A DNA stretch of 64,000 nt from Pseudomonas sp. MM211 (GCF_020386635.1 NZ_CP081942.1:3906001-3970000), one strand, 5' to 3'; shown: positions 8,590 through 17,360, numbered from the stretch's first letter. Translations and numbers: made by a program. Notes: generated from the sequence alone by a model not told the origin.

Positions 8590-9318
8590 CAGGCCGCCCA
8601 GCCTGCCACTGGTATAAGCTCCGGCCAACAACACCTGGTCAGCCCAGAACAGCTGGTGCAGCACCACGATGATCCAGAACAGCAGCTGGTAAGAAAGTTT
8701 GCGCGTCTTGTGCCTGAACGCTTGCTGCGCCAGCAGAGCACCGGGCCAGCCGCCTGCCAGCTCGACCAGATGCAGGGTGTTTTCCGCAATACGCTGACGG
8801 CCACGCTGGGCGCTGCTCTTGTCGCTCCAGTAGAGAATGAAGCACAGCACGCTGGCCAGCGGATAAAGCAGCAGCGGCCAGATACTCTGCCCCTCTGCCA
8901 GCCAGCGCAGAGCGCCAAACGCGGGCAGGCTGCATAGGGCAGCGAAGATCACTAGCTTGGCGGCTGGATTACGCAGTGCACCCGATGTCTGGCGGGTATT
9001 GCGTGCATGTGGTTTGGCTGCGCGCCCGGCCGCGGCCGGGGGCTTACGGGACGGTGCGGCAGCCCGCGGCTTGACGCGAATCTGCGGCTGATCGATGGCC
9101 AGCTCACCCGAAAGGCGCAGATGCTCGGCACGCAAACGCCCCTTTTCGTCACGCCCGGCGACGAACATCACCTGATCACCGGCGCTAGGTCGGCGATCAC
9201 CGCGCATCGCCGAGATGTGCGCGAAGACCTCGACACCGCCCGCAGCGGGCTGAATGAAGCCGAAGCCCTTGTCGTCGTTCCAGCTCTTGATTCGGCCGGC
9301 CTGTTCCTTGGTCTGCAT
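8584..9318 (-). CDS. Cold-shock domain/DUF1294 membrane protein
   Basis: This 244-residue two-part protein has a cold-shock nucleic-acid-binding domain at residues 1-70, with RNP1-like KGFGFIQP and the RNP2-like VFAHISAM. A basic linker rich in Ala, Arg and Pro follows (about 75-115). The C-terminal part holds four hydrophobic segments and the DUF1294 signature (YWSDKSSAQRGRQRIAENTLH, then GGWPGALLAQQAFRHKTRK). It would place an RNA- or DNA-binding domain on the cytoplasmic face of the inner membrane. The architecture is known in proteobacteria but its role is not. It is transcribed 25 bases downstream of uppP and may be read through from it. Confidence 0.88.
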   Translation of the reverse strand: MQTKEQAGRIKSWNDDKGFGFIQPAAGGVEVFAHISAMRGDRRPSAGDQVMFVAGRDEKGRLRAEHLRLSGELAIDQPQIRVKPRAAAPSRKPPAAAGRAAKPHARNTRQTSGALRNPAAKLVIFAALCSLPAFGALRWLAEGQSIWPLLLYPLASVLCFILYWSDKSSAQRGRQRIAENTLHLVELAGGWPGALLAQQAFRHKTRKLSYQLLFWIIVVLHQLFWADQVLLAGAYTSGRLGGLL

Positions 9319-9343
9319 AGGTCTTCCCTGTCTGGCAAGGCAA

Positions 9344-10174
9344 TCAGCCTTCTGCCGTGCTCCAGTCGATCCAGCCGAATTGCCAAGTCGCCAGGATCAC
9401 CAGACCAAAAGCGATCCGGTACCAGGCAAACACCGCGTAGCTGTGGTTGGCGATAAATACCAGCAGCGCGCGCACGGTAATCATGGCAACCACAAAAGTC
9501 GTCACGAAACCGATGGCGAACATCGGCAGATCGCTCCACTGCAGGATGTCGCGGTATTTGTAGAGCGAGTATACGGTGGCTGCGACCATGGTCGGCATGG
9601 CCAGAAAGAACGAGAACTCGGTGGCTGCTTTGCGCGACAGGCCAAACAACAGGCCGCCGATGATGGTCGAACCAGAGCGCGATGTACCCGGAATGAGTGC
9701 CAGGCACTGGGCGAAACCGACCTTGAGGGCCAGCTTCCAGTCCATGTCATCGACCGACTCCGCGACGATGCGGTGCTGGCGTTTCTCCGCCCAGAGCATG
9801 ATCACGCCGCCGATAACCAAGGCCGCACTGACGGTGATCGGGTTGAACAGCCAGTGCTCGATGATATCGGCGAACAGCAGACCGAGGATCACCGCAGGAA
9901 TGAAGGCAACCAACACGTTTACCGTGAAGCGCCGCGCCATGGGATCACTGCCCAGGCCGGTGACCACCGACGTGATGCGCTGACGAAACTCCCACATCAC
10001 CGCCAGGATCGCGCCGAGCTGGATGATGATCTTGAATGCCGTGGCGCGCTCACCATTGAACGACAGCAGATCGCCAACGACGATCAGGTGACCCGTGCTG
10101 GAAATGGGCAGAAATTCAGTGAGGCCTTCAACGATACCCAGGATCAGCGCCTGAAAAGCGAGCCAACTGTCCAT
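9344..10174 (-). CDS. uppP: Undecaprenyl-diphosphate phosphatase
   Basis: This 276-residue integral membrane enzyme of the BacA/UppP family removes a phosphate from undecaprenyl pyrophosphate to recycle the lipid carrier for peptidoglycan and other envelope polymers. Overexpression gives bacitracin resistance in E. coli. Both signature regions are present: [20 protein letters not shown] at residues 12-31, with the catalytic Glu, and [21 protein letters not shown] around 160-180, with the conserved Arg. About eight membrane helices are predicted and the length is normal. The downstream CSD/DUF1294 gene is probably co-transcribed. A 244-bp region separates it from the divergent pnuC. Confidence 0.95.
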   Translation of the reverse strand: MDSWLAFQALILGIVEGLTEFLPISSTGHLIVVGDLLSFNGERATAFKIIIQLGAILAVMWEFRQRITSVVTGLGSDPMARRFTVNVLVAFIPAVILGLLFADIIEHWLFNPITVSAALVIGGVIMLWAEKRQHRIVAESVDDMDWKLALKVGFAQCLALIPGTSRSGSTIIGGLLFGLSRKAATEFSFFLAMPTMVAATVYSLYKYRDILQWSDLPMFAIGFVTTFVVAMITVRALLVFIANHSYAVFAWYRIAFGLVILATWQFGWIDWSTAEG

Positions 10175-10418
10175 CAGAACTCCTACGGATGTGCCAGACA
10201 GGCTGGCTGGAAAGGGGATGATTCTCGGACTGGAGTGGCTGGTGTAGGTTCCAGCATGGCCGAAAAAAGCGGCAGTTATAAAGCAGTTGTTTTCAATTTC
10301 AAACCGCTATCACTGCAATCCCTCGAATTGCCGCCATAACGCACCGTACTGTGTCGAGACGCCTCGAGTGGCACGGGATAGAATGCGCCCCCTACACCAC
10401 CACGCATTCAGGGGTTCC

Positions 10419-10985
10419 ATGTCACCGCTCGAAGCCTGTGCCTCACTGCTCGGCCTGATCGCCGTCTGGCTGACCGTGCGCCAGAATCCCTGGTGCTGGC
10501 CTGTTGGCTTGGTCATGGTGGTGCTCTATGCATGGGTATTCTTCGAGGCGCGGCTGTATTCCAACGTGCTGCTGCAATTCGTCTACGCCGCCCTGCAGCT
10601 CTACGGATGGTGGCACTGGACACGGGGCGACCGGCCTGACGAGCGCCTTCAGGTATCCAGCCTGGGTCTTCGCCCGATCTCCGCCGGCCTTGCGCTGGGC
10701 CTGCTGGGCTCGGTCGTACTGGGTGTATTGATGAGCACCTACACTGATGCCAGCGCGCCTTGGCAGGATGCAACGCTGTGTGCCTTCAGCCTGGTGGCGC
10801 AGCTGTGGATGGCCAAGAAACGCCTGCAGTGCTGGCCGCTGTGGATCGTCCTCGATCTGCTCTTCGTCGCGCTGTTCATCGACCAGGCGCTCTACTCCAC
10901 CGCCGCTCTGTACGGCCTGTTCACCCTGCTCGCCTGTCACGGCTGGCTGACCTGGCGACGCGAACTGGTCGTGCGTGCATCATGA
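10419..10985 (+). CDS. pnuC: Nicotinamide riboside transporter PnuC
   Basis: This 188-residue membrane protein of the PnuC family has about seven helices. I chose ATG 10419 (MSPLEACASLLGLIAVWLTV), since the upstream extension is hydrophilic and unlike the family. Signature parts are RQNPWCWPVGLVMVVLYAWVFFEARLYSNVLLQ, with the WP and NxxLQ substrate-site residues, the YGWWHW aromatic cluster, and a late W(x)VLDLLFVALF segment. PnuC moves nicotinamide riboside by facilitated diffusion. Trapping depends on phosphorylation inside the cell, and the next gene, which overlaps by four bases, encodes a matching kinase. The function is well supported by that pairing. Confidence 0.9.
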   Translation: MSPLEACASLLGLIAVWLTVRQNPWCWPVGLVMVVLYAWVFFEARLYSNVLLQFVYAALQLYGWWHWTRGDRPDERLQVSSLGLRPISAGLALGLLGSVVLGVLMSTYTDASAPWQDATLCAFSLVAQLWMAKKRLQCWPLWIVLDLLFVALFIDQALYSTAALYGLFTLLACHGWLTWRRELVVRAS

Positions 10986-11512
10986 AGGTTCTGGTACTGA
11001 CGGGCCCGGAGTCCAGCGGCAAGAGCTGGCTGGCCAATGGGTTGCAGCAGCGCTTCGGGGGAATCATCGTTGGTGAGTACGTGCGCCACTTCATCGACAG
11101 CGAGCAACGCGATACCTGCTACGCCGACATACCCGCCATCGCCAGGGGCCAGCTGGCCTGGGAAGATGCCGCGCGGGAGAAGCGCCCTCACCTGCTGATT
11201 CTCGATACTCACCTGCTGAGCAATATCCTCTGGAGCCATGAGCTGTTCGGTGACTGTCCCGACTGGATGGAACCGGCGCTGCTCGAGCGTGAATACCACC
11301 TGCATCTATTGCTCGACCCGCGCGGGGTCGAATGGGTCAGTGACGGCCAGCGCTGCCAGCCGGAGCTCGCACAGCGGGTCGTTTTTCATCAGGCCTGCGC
11401 TGCATGGCTCGCGGCACATGAGCAGGCCGTCGTGGAAATTGCAGGGGCCTGGAGTGAGCGCCAGAACGAAGTCATTGGCCTGGTCGAAGCCTGGCTGGCA
11501 GTTGGCGAATAA
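10982..11512 (+). CDS. NadR-like nicotinamide riboside kinase (AAA ATPase)
   Basis: This 176-residue P-loop kinase starts at ATG 10982, overlapping the pnuC stop. Walker A is TGPESSGKSWLA at residues 7-18. VGEYVRHFID follows, and a Walker B-like segment is LLILDTHLLSN. These match the C-terminal ribosylnicotinamide kinase domain of NadR. The protein has no N-terminal repressor or NMN adenylyltransferase domain, so it is a stand-alone kinase that would convert imported nicotinamide riboside to NMN for NAD synthesis. Coupling to PnuC makes this the most likely role. Another deoxynucleoside-type substrate is possible but less likely. Confidence 0.85.
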   Translation: MKVLVLTGPESSGKSWLANGLQQRFGGIIVGEYVRHFIDSEQRDTCYADIPAIARGQLAWEDAAREKRPHLLILDTHLLSNILWSHELFGDCPDWMEPALLEREYHLHLLLDPRGVEWVSDGQRCQPELAQRVVFHQACAAWLAAHEQAVVEIAGAWSERQNEVIGLVEAWLAVGE

Positions 11513-11689
11513 ACAGTTTCCGGGAGAACTTTTTAACGTCGCTTGCGGCGGCCGGCAGTGTGGCCGCCTGGGATGCCAGGCCATCGAAAGCCACACAAAT
11601 ATCACGGGATGCATGTCTGGCATCTTGCCATTAGCCGTTGGCATGGGCATAAAGGAACACGACTAGAAAACGCCACAAGGACGTCACCG

Positions 11690-13600
11690 ATGCGCATGAT
11701 TCGCCGCACCTTGCAGATCATCCTTCTGCTGTTGCTCATCGCGTTAATGATCGCCACTTACTTCATCGCCAAGCCTAATCTTCCCGACTACAAGCCAGCG
11801 GACAAGGTGCATTACCTTGGGCAATGGAGCGAGCAGGAACGTCAGTTCTACTACTACACCCCCCAGGGAACGCGGGTGAAGGGTCTGCAGTACGCATGGT
11901 TCTCGGCGCTGGAGCTGCCCTTCGGCAACGCCAAGTTCGCCGACCCCGACTACCTGGCACGTTTCGGCTTTCTCACCCAGCCCGGGCAAAAGGCCACGGC
12001 ACTCAATCCTGGCAACCTGCCGGTGGGCTTCACACGCCATCAGGATGACGAAAGCGGCGTTGAGTACCTGGACATCACCTGCGCCGCCTGTCACACCGGC
12101 GAGCTGCGCTTCAAGGGCCAGGCGGTGCGTATCGACGGCGGCGCAGCCTTGCACTCCCTGGCTTCCACCGTGCCGACCCTAAAGGGGGGCAGCTTTGGCC
12201 AGTCCCTCGGCATGAGCATGGCGTTCACCTACTACAACCCGCTGAAGTTCCGCCGCTTCGCCCGGGAGGTATTGGGCGAGCGCTACGAGCGCGAGTACGA
12301 CACCCTGCGGGTAGAATTCAAGCAAGTCCTCGATCGGCTGCTGAGTACCGCTTACAACGACTGGCACAGAGGCCTGTACCCGACCGAAGAAGGCTTCGGC
12401 CGTACCGATGCTTTCGGGCGCATCGCCAATACCGTGTTCGGTGACAGCATCGACGCCGCCAATTACCGGATTGCCGATGCACCGGTCAGCTATCCGCACC
12501 TCTGGGATATCTGGAAATTCGACTGGGTGCAGTGGAACGGCTCGGCCATGCAGCCCATGGCACGTAACGTCGGCGAATCGCTCGGCGTTGGCGCCACGCT
12601 GCATCTGCTCGACGAAAACGGGCAAGCCGTCCCGGAGGCTCAGCGTTATGCCTCCAGCGTCCGCATCAACGACCTCTATGCACTGGAGGAAACGCTCAAG
12701 CGCCTGCAACCGCCTGCGTGGCCGGAAAAGATCTTTGGCAAGGTGGATATCGCCTTGGCCAGCCGAGGGCGCGCCCTGTTCCAGGAAAACTGCGCCCACT
12801 GCCACGCACCACAGGTCGTTCCGCCGGATAAACGCATGGCCCCGGAGCGCGACCCAGAGTGGCACATGCGCGTCATCCCGACGTCCATCGTCGGCACCGA
12901 CTCCACCACTGCCGACAATATCGCCGACCATCGTTTCGACATCAGCAAGCTGGGGTGGACGAAAGCGGAGCTGGCCAAGCTCGACGTCAAGCTGTTCAGC
13001 AACAGCCTCGACAAGGTCGACTTGCGCGCCATCTCCACCGCCGAAGCGCTGGCTTACGTCACCGCCTATGTCGAAGAGCGGGCCTACCGCGACAACGGCA
13101 TCGCACCGGAGCAGCGCAAGCGCATGGACGGCTATGGCCTACCTATCGGTGTGCAGGAGATCCGCGGCTACAAGGCGCGCCCCCTCGACAGCATCTGGGC
13201 CACCCCGCCCTTCCTGCACAACGGCTCGGTACCCACGCTGTTTCATCTGCTGTCGCCGGTCTCGGAGCGCCCCAGCCGCTTCTGGGTCGGCAACTTCGAA
13301 TTCGATCCCAAGCATGTCGGCTTCGTAAGCGACAAATTCCCCGGCGGTTTCCTTCTCGATACCCGTATCAAAGGCAACGGCAACAACGGCCACGAGTTCC
13401 GCGACGGCTGCCGTAACGACGGCGTCATTGGCCGCGGCCTGCAGCCAGAGGAGCGTTGGGCGCTGGTCGAGTACCTGAAAGTGCTGGGTAATGCGCAGCT
13501 GGAAAATCAATTGAGCGAAGTGCCGAGCAAACCCTGGAGCCCCGGACAGTTCTGCCAGGGCAGCGTGACGGCAAACAACAAGGAGTCCAACGATGCTTAA
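11690..13600 (+). CDS. Membrane-anchored diheme c-type cytochrome, MauG/RoxA-like
   Basis: This 636-residue protein has one N-terminal membrane helix (IILLLLLIALMIATYF), so it is probably anchored in the inner membrane and faces the periplasm. The start at 11690 has AAGGA eight bases upstream. Two haem c sites are visible: CAACH at residues 131-135 and CAHCH at 368-372. The C-terminal RPLDSIWATPPFLHNGSVPTL segment is the conserved region of the MauG/diheme peroxidase superfamily. Length and the following SRFWVGNFEFDPKHVGF recall RoxA/RoxB-type diheme oxygenases rather than the short CcpA peroxidases. It overlaps a catalase-fold gene by eight bases. A role in peroxide or hydroperoxide chemistry is likely. 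The substrate is unknown. Confidence 0.82.
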   Translation: MRMIRRTLQIILLLLLIALMIATYFIAKPNLPDYKPADKVHYLGQWSEQERQFYYYTPQGTRVKGLQYAWFSALELPFGNAKFADPDYLARFGFLTQPGQKATALNPGNLPVGFTRHQDDESGVEYLDITCAACHTGELRFKGQAVRIDGGAALHSLASTVPTLKGGSFGQSLGMSMAFTYYNPLKFRRFAREVLGERYEREYDTLRVEFKQVLDRLLSTAYNDWHRGLYPTEEGFGRTDAFGRIANTVFGDSIDAANYRIADAPVSYPHLWDIWKFDWVQWNGSAMQPMARNVGESLGVGATLHLLDENGQAVPEAQRYASSVRINDLYALEETLKRLQPPAWPEKIFGKVDIALASRGRALFQENCAHCHAPQVVPPDKRMAPERDPEWHMRVIPTSIVGTDSTTADNIADHRFDISKLGWTKAELAKLDVKLFSNSLDKVDLRAISTAEALAYVTAYVEERAYRDNGIAPEQRKRMDGYGLPIGVQEIRGYKARPLDSIWATPPFLHNGSVPTLFHLLSPVSERPSRFWVGNFEFDPKHVGFVSDKFPGGFLLDTRIKGNGNNGHEFRDGCRNDGVIGRGLQPEERWALVEYLKVLGNAQLENQLSEVPSKPWSPGQFCQGSVTANNKESNDA

Positions 13601-14735
13601 ACGATTCTGGCTTTGGCTCGGCCGGCTTCTGGGCAAAACACTCGTCGTGCTATTGGTCGTCGGCCTTGGTGGCTGGGCCATAGGCGCCGCTTACTACAGC
13701 TGGAAGTTTTCCGGGCCAGTTTCCAGCGAGGAACAGATACCCGCCAATGAGGCGGCCTATACTGAGGGCATCATCGAAGATGCCATCCGCGTGGTCGAGC
13801 AGCACCGCGATAATACCCGCGTCCTGCGCGACGCCCATGCCAAGGCGCACGGTTGTGTGAAGGCCGAAGTCACGGTGAGAGCAGAGCTCGATGAAACCCT
13901 GCGCCATGGCGTGCTCAGCGAACCGGGCAAGACCTGGCAGGCCTGGATGCGCCTGTCCAACGGCAACGCCTATCCGCAGTTCGACCGCGCTCGTGATGCC
14001 AGGGGTATGGCCATCAAGCTGCTCGACGTTCCAGGCAACAAGCTGATGGTCAATCCGCGCCATGCCGACGAGCAGGATTTCGTGATGTTCAACCATCCGG
14101 CATTCTTCGTACGTGACGTTGCCGAGTACCGGAGCAACTTCGCCGCCCAGGCGGACGGCAAGAAAGCGCTGGCCTTCTTCCCCAGCTTAGATCCCCGTAG
14201 CTGGGAAATCCGCCACCTGATCATCGCCCTGAAAACGCTTTCGCCTGCGCCGAGCAGCCCGGTCGAAACGACCTACAACTCGATCGCCCCCTTCAAGCTG
14301 GGCCCACACAACATCAAGTACCGGGTCATCCCCAGCCCTGAAAGCTGCCCGACCTACGCGATTCCCAAGCCCAATACCGACTTGCCCAACTTCCTGCGCA
14401 GCGCGCTTTATCAGCAGCTTTCGCTGGATCGCATGCCGGCCTGCTTCGCGCTGCAGGTACAACGGCAAAATCCGAACCATTACATGCCGATCGAGGATCC
14501 CAGCGTGGAATGGGACGAGCGAATTTCTCCGTTCGAAACCGTCGCGGACATCCGCCTCCCAGCCCAGGACTTCGACAGCTCGGAGCAGAACCTGTTTTGC
14601 GACAACCTGTCCTTCAATCCTTGGCACGCCTTACCGGAGCATCGTCCAATCGGCGGTATCAATCGCTTGCGCAAGGCAGTCTACGAAGCGGTAAGCGTCT
14701 ATCGCCACGATCGCAACGCCGCTCTGGCTCAGTGA
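13593..14735 (+). CDS. Catalase-fold haem protein (catalase-related family)
   Basis: This 380-residue protein opens with a membrane anchor (TLVVLLVVGLGGWAIGAAYY, residues 12-31). A compact catalase-like domain follows: DAHAKAHGCVKAEVTV with the conserved distal His region, RMSNGNAYPQFDRARDARGMAIKL, and VMFNHPAFFVRD with the conserved Asn. It is shorter than true catalases (about 480 residues) and resembles the catalase-related proteins that include SrpA and the allene oxide synthase-like domain. AAGGAG precedes the start, and the gene overlaps the diheme cytochrome by eight bases, so the two are almost certainly made together. Periplasmic processing of organic hydroperoxides is plausible. I could not confirm the proximal haem Tyr by eye. 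Confidence 0.8.
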   Translation: MLKRFWLWLGRLLGKTLVVLLVVGLGGWAIGAAYYSWKFSGPVSSEEQIPANEAAYTEGIIEDAIRVVEQHRDNTRVLRDAHAKAHGCVKAEVTVRAELDETLRHGVLSEPGKTWQAWMRLSNGNAYPQFDRARDARGMAIKLLDVPGNKLMVNPRHADEQDFVMFNHPAFFVRDVAEYRSNFAAQADGKKALAFFPSLDPRSWEIRHLIIALKTLSPAPSSPVETTYNSIAPFKLGPHNIKYRVIPSPESCPTYAIPKPNTDLPNFLRSALYQQLSLDRMPACFALQVQRQNPNHYMPIEDPSVEWDERISPFETVADIRLPAQDFDSSEQNLFCDNLSFNPWHALPEHRPIGGINRLRKAVYEAVSVYRHDRNAALAQ

Positions 14736-14741
14736 ACGTCC

Positions 14742-14787
14742 TACAGTACGCAGCAGGCTGCTAGAATCGCAGCCTGTTCGCACTGTA
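14742..14787 (+). promoter_or_regulatory. Long imperfect hairpin between the catalase-fold gene and queD
   Basis: The core is a perfect 8-bp stem (CAGGCTGC at 14754-14761 with GCAGCCTG at 14769-14776) and a 7-base loop. The stem extends imperfectly to ACAGT/ACTGT at the ends. No T-run follows, so it could be a weak terminator for the upstream operon or a structured queD leader. Confidence 0.5.
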
Positions 14788-14803
14788 GACAAAGAGACTG
14801 GCC

Positions 14804-15160
14804 TTGGAACTGTTCAAAGAATTCATCTTCGAAGCCGCCCACCGGCTCCCGCACGTGCCGGAAGGCCATAAATGCGCGCGCCTGCACGGCCATTCCTTCC
14901 GCATCGCGGTGTATATCGAGGGAGAGGTCGACCCGCATACCGGATGGATTCGCGACTTTTCGGAGATTAAGGCCATCTTCAAGCCGATCTACGAACAACT
15001 CGACCACAACTACCTCAACGACATCCCTGGCCTGGAAAACCCGACCAGCGAAGTTCTCGCCAAATGGGTATGGCAGCAACTCAAACCGCTGCTCCCGGAG
15101 CTGTCACGCATTCGTATTCACGAGACCTGCAGCAGCGGCTGCGAATACCGCGGTGACTGA
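14804..15160 (+). CDS. queD: 6-carboxy-5,6,7,8-tetrahydropterin synthase
   Basis: This 118-residue enzyme of the PTPS family converts dihydroneopterin triphosphate to 6-carboxytetrahydropterin, the second step of queuosine (preQ1) synthesis. The zinc-binding histidines lie in [16 protein letters not shown] and RLHGHSFRI, with the catalytic Cys in [11 protein letters not shown]. The later LDHNYLNDI and [11 protein letters not shown] parts complete the site. The start is TTG at 14804: no ATG fits, and [15 protein letters not shown] matches the family N-terminus exactly. FolE, which makes the substrate, is also in this window (45927). A structured element precedes the gene. Confidence 0.92.
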   Translation: MELFKEFIFEAAHRLPHVPEGHKCARLHGHSFRIAVYIEGEVDPHTGWIRDFSEIKAIFKPIYEQLDHNYLNDIPGLENPTSEVLAKWVWQQLKPLLPELSRIRIHETCSSGCEYRGD

Positions 15161-15209
15161 AGATTGACGCGGCCCCAGCAGTAGCGCGCCGAGCCATGAG
15201 CAAATCACC

Positions 15210-16121
15210 ATGAGCACTCCGCACGTCAGAAATGACAGCGTATATCAGGGAATAGCGCTGATCGTATCTGCCGTTTTCCTGCTCTCGCTCGCGGATGCAT
15301 CAGTGAAGTATTTCAGTACTCGATTGGCGCTATGGCAGCTATTTCTACTCGTGTCCTGCATTTCGGTTCCACTCCTTGGAACATGGCTGGCCACAAGAAT
15401 AAGCTCCGGGCAACTGCACGTGACATCGGTGCCTTGGGTTACAGCAAGGAGCATCTTGCTGTTACTGATGTGGGTAGCCTATTACTCGGCGTTGCCACTC
15501 ATTCCCCTCTCGGTAGCTGCCGTTGCCATATACACCACACCTCTCTTCATCGCGATTCTTTCAACGTGCTATGGCGCAGAGCGCCTCTCGGCCCGTGGCT
15601 GGATAGCCGTAGCGGTAGGCTTCGCGGGAGTCGCTATCGTCTTACGCCCCGGATCTGAAGCATTTGATCTTGCTGTGCTTTTACCCGTAATCGGCGCGGT
15701 GTTTTATGCCGCCGCGATGGTGGTGACGCGCCGGCACTGTCGAGGCGAGCATCCACTGGTAATGGCTCTGGGCCTGAACATAGCTTTTCTAATCGCCGCC
15801 AGCTTTGGCGGTCTCCTGTCCTATCTAGGTGGCCCGGCCTTGATGGCCTCTGCGCCAGGGCTGTTTTTGACCTGGCAACCCATAGGCTGGCAGGAAGCAA
15901 TTTTTATCGTCAGCTATGCAATTGCCTTGGTTACCATCAATACCGCAACAGCGAAAGCTTACCAAATTGCACCTTCGGCGCTGATCGGGACTTTTGACTA
16001 CATTTACCTTATTTTTGCATGCTTATGGGGATACTTGATATTTGACGAAGTGCCCGGCGTGCATACATGGGGCGGGATGCTGTTGATCCTGGTTGCCGGT
16101 TTACTCGTGATACGCCGCTAA
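15210..16121 (+). CDS. EamA/DMT-family transporter
   Basis: This 303-residue protein has about ten membrane helices in two EamA repeats (first LADASVKYFSTRLALWQLFLL, second GAVFYAAAMVVTRRHC to IFACLWGYLIFDEVPG). Such drug/metabolite transporters export amino acids or other small molecules. The C-terminal FDEVPGVHTWGGMLLILVAGLLVIRR is typical. Codon use and base composition are visibly more AT-rich than in the neighbours (runs such as tatatcagg, ttttatgcc, tttttatcg), so the gene may be a recent arrival. No partner gene is adjacent. The substrate is unknown. Confidence 0.85.
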   Translation: MSTPHVRNDSVYQGIALIVSAVFLLSLADASVKYFSTRLALWQLFLLVSCISVPLLGTWLATRISSGQLHVTSVPWVTARSILLLLMWVAYYSALPLIPLSVAAVAIYTTPLFIAILSTCYGAERLSARGWIAVAVGFAGVAIVLRPGSEAFDLAVLLPVIGAVFYAAAMVVTRRHCRGEHPLVMALGLNIAFLIAASFGGLLSYLGGPALMASAPGLFLTWQPIGWQEAIFIVSYAIALVTINTATAKAYQIAPSALIGTFDYIYLIFACLWGYLIFDEVPGVHTWGGMLLILVAGLLVIRR

Positions 16122-16388
16122 CCTCCGATTTCACGCCGTTGCCTCAATAGATGGAGCAATTACGTTGAAATCATTCGCACCCAAGCGCTCAAGCAACAGC
16201 AAAACCTGACTCGACATTAAATTGTCGCGACGACCCCAAGACCGGCAAATCATTGCCGGCCTTCTGACAGCTAATTGCCATCAATGGCACTCTGCCCCTC
16301 ACCTCTCCATCCAACCCATTGAACCTAAAGGCTTTTATAGGGCCAAAAAAGACTGGCACGAAATTCGCTCTACTGCTCATAAGTCGTA

Positions 16389-17336
16389 ATGAAGCGCCAG
16401 AGGTTCGCCAAAATGGTTCCACCTAGCCAGAAGAACACGATCGATTTCGATGCTGCCAAGCTGCAGCGTCTCGATTTCTCGAATCGTAAGGATCAGGCAC
16501 GCCCGATCAGCCTCGCGCAATTGCGCCAGCGACTTGGCCTGCAATTACAAACCAGCCTGGATGCAGAACGCATTCTCGGTATGTTCTTTCGTGAGCTCCA
16601 GCACCTGGTGCCGGTCGATGCGCTCGGCTACCAGCACTTGAGCAGCGACCTGCGCCTGGACATGGGTCAACAGGCCAATCATTCGGCCACCTACCGCCTC
16701 AGCCATGAGAGCGAATACTTGGGTGAGCTGACCTTTCGCCGCCGCCAACGCTTCTCCGATCAGGAGCTGGCCCAGCTGGAGTCGCTGCTCGCCTGCCTGC
16801 TATTCCCGCTACGCAACGCCCTGCTCTACCGCGTTGCCATCCAGAGCGCGCTGCGCGACCCCCTGACCAACACCGGCAACCGCGTCGCCATGGATCAGGT
16901 ACTAGGACGGGAAATCGAGCTGGCTCGCCGTAACGGGCAACCGATGTCGCTGTTGATGCTGGATATCGACCACTTCAAACGCATCAACGATGAGCACGGT
17001 CATAGCGCTGGCGACGAAGTCCTGAAGGCCGTAGCCGCGACCCTCAAGGATCAGCTACGCAATATCGACATGGTGTTCCGCTACGGTGGCGAAGAGTTTC
17101 TGGTACTGCTTTCCGGCACACCACGCGAAGGTGCCGCACTGGTGGGGGAGCGCCTGCGCGAGTCGGTGCTGGGGCTGCAATGCGTGGCGCAAGGCAAGCC
17201 CATAGAACTCTCTGTCAGCCTCGGTTGCGCCACCCTGGAAGCAGGCGAGCCGCTTGAAAACCTACTCAACCGCGCAGACAAGGCGCTGTATAGCGCCAAA
17301 CGCAACGGACGCAACTGCATGGCCATGGCTAGCTGA
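16389..17336 (+). CDS. Diguanylate cyclase with N-terminal GAF-like domain
   Basis: This 315-residue cytoplasmic protein has a sensory region at about residues 40-140 (LRQRLGLQLQTSLDAERILGMFF, then FSDQELAQLESLLACLLFPLRNALLY, a GAF-like pattern). A complete GGDEF domain spans about 150-315. The active-site loop is GGEEF at residues 233-237. RNID, five residues earlier, is an intact RxxD product-inhibition site, so the enzyme should make c-di-GMP and be feedback-inhibited. The substrate-binding DPLTNTGNR and LDIDHFKRINDEHGH are present. The start may instead be ATG 16413. It stands alone, preceded by 267 bases in which I see no gene. Confidence 0.9.
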   Translation: MKRQRFAKMVPPSQKNTIDFDAAKLQRLDFSNRKDQARPISLAQLRQRLGLQLQTSLDAERILGMFFRELQHLVPVDALGYQHLSSDLRLDMGQQANHSATYRLSHESEYLGELTFRRRQRFSDQELAQLESLLACLLFPLRNALLYRVAIQSALRDPLTNTGNRVAMDQVLGREIELARRNGQPMSLLMLDIDHFKRINDEHGHSAGDEVLKAVAATLKDQLRNIDMVFRYGGEEFLVLLSGTPREGAALVGERLRESVLGLQCVAQGKPIELSVSLGCATLEAGEPLENLLNRADKALYSAKRNGRNCMAMAS

Positions 17337-17360
17337 TCTAAACGCCAGATAGCTCACATG

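Noticed and set aside
9254..10339. 361-codon open frame opposite uppP
   Set aside because: It is a shadow. uppP has all its signature motifs on the other strand.
14736..14803. preQ1 riboswitch before queD
   Set aside because: The region forms a plain long hairpin and lacks the A-rich tail and pseudoknot layout of preQ1 classes.
16189..16422. 77-codon minus-strand frame in the 267-bp gap before the diguanylate cyclase
   Set aside because: It has no ribosome-binding site, no recognisable motif, and runs into the start of the cyclase gene.
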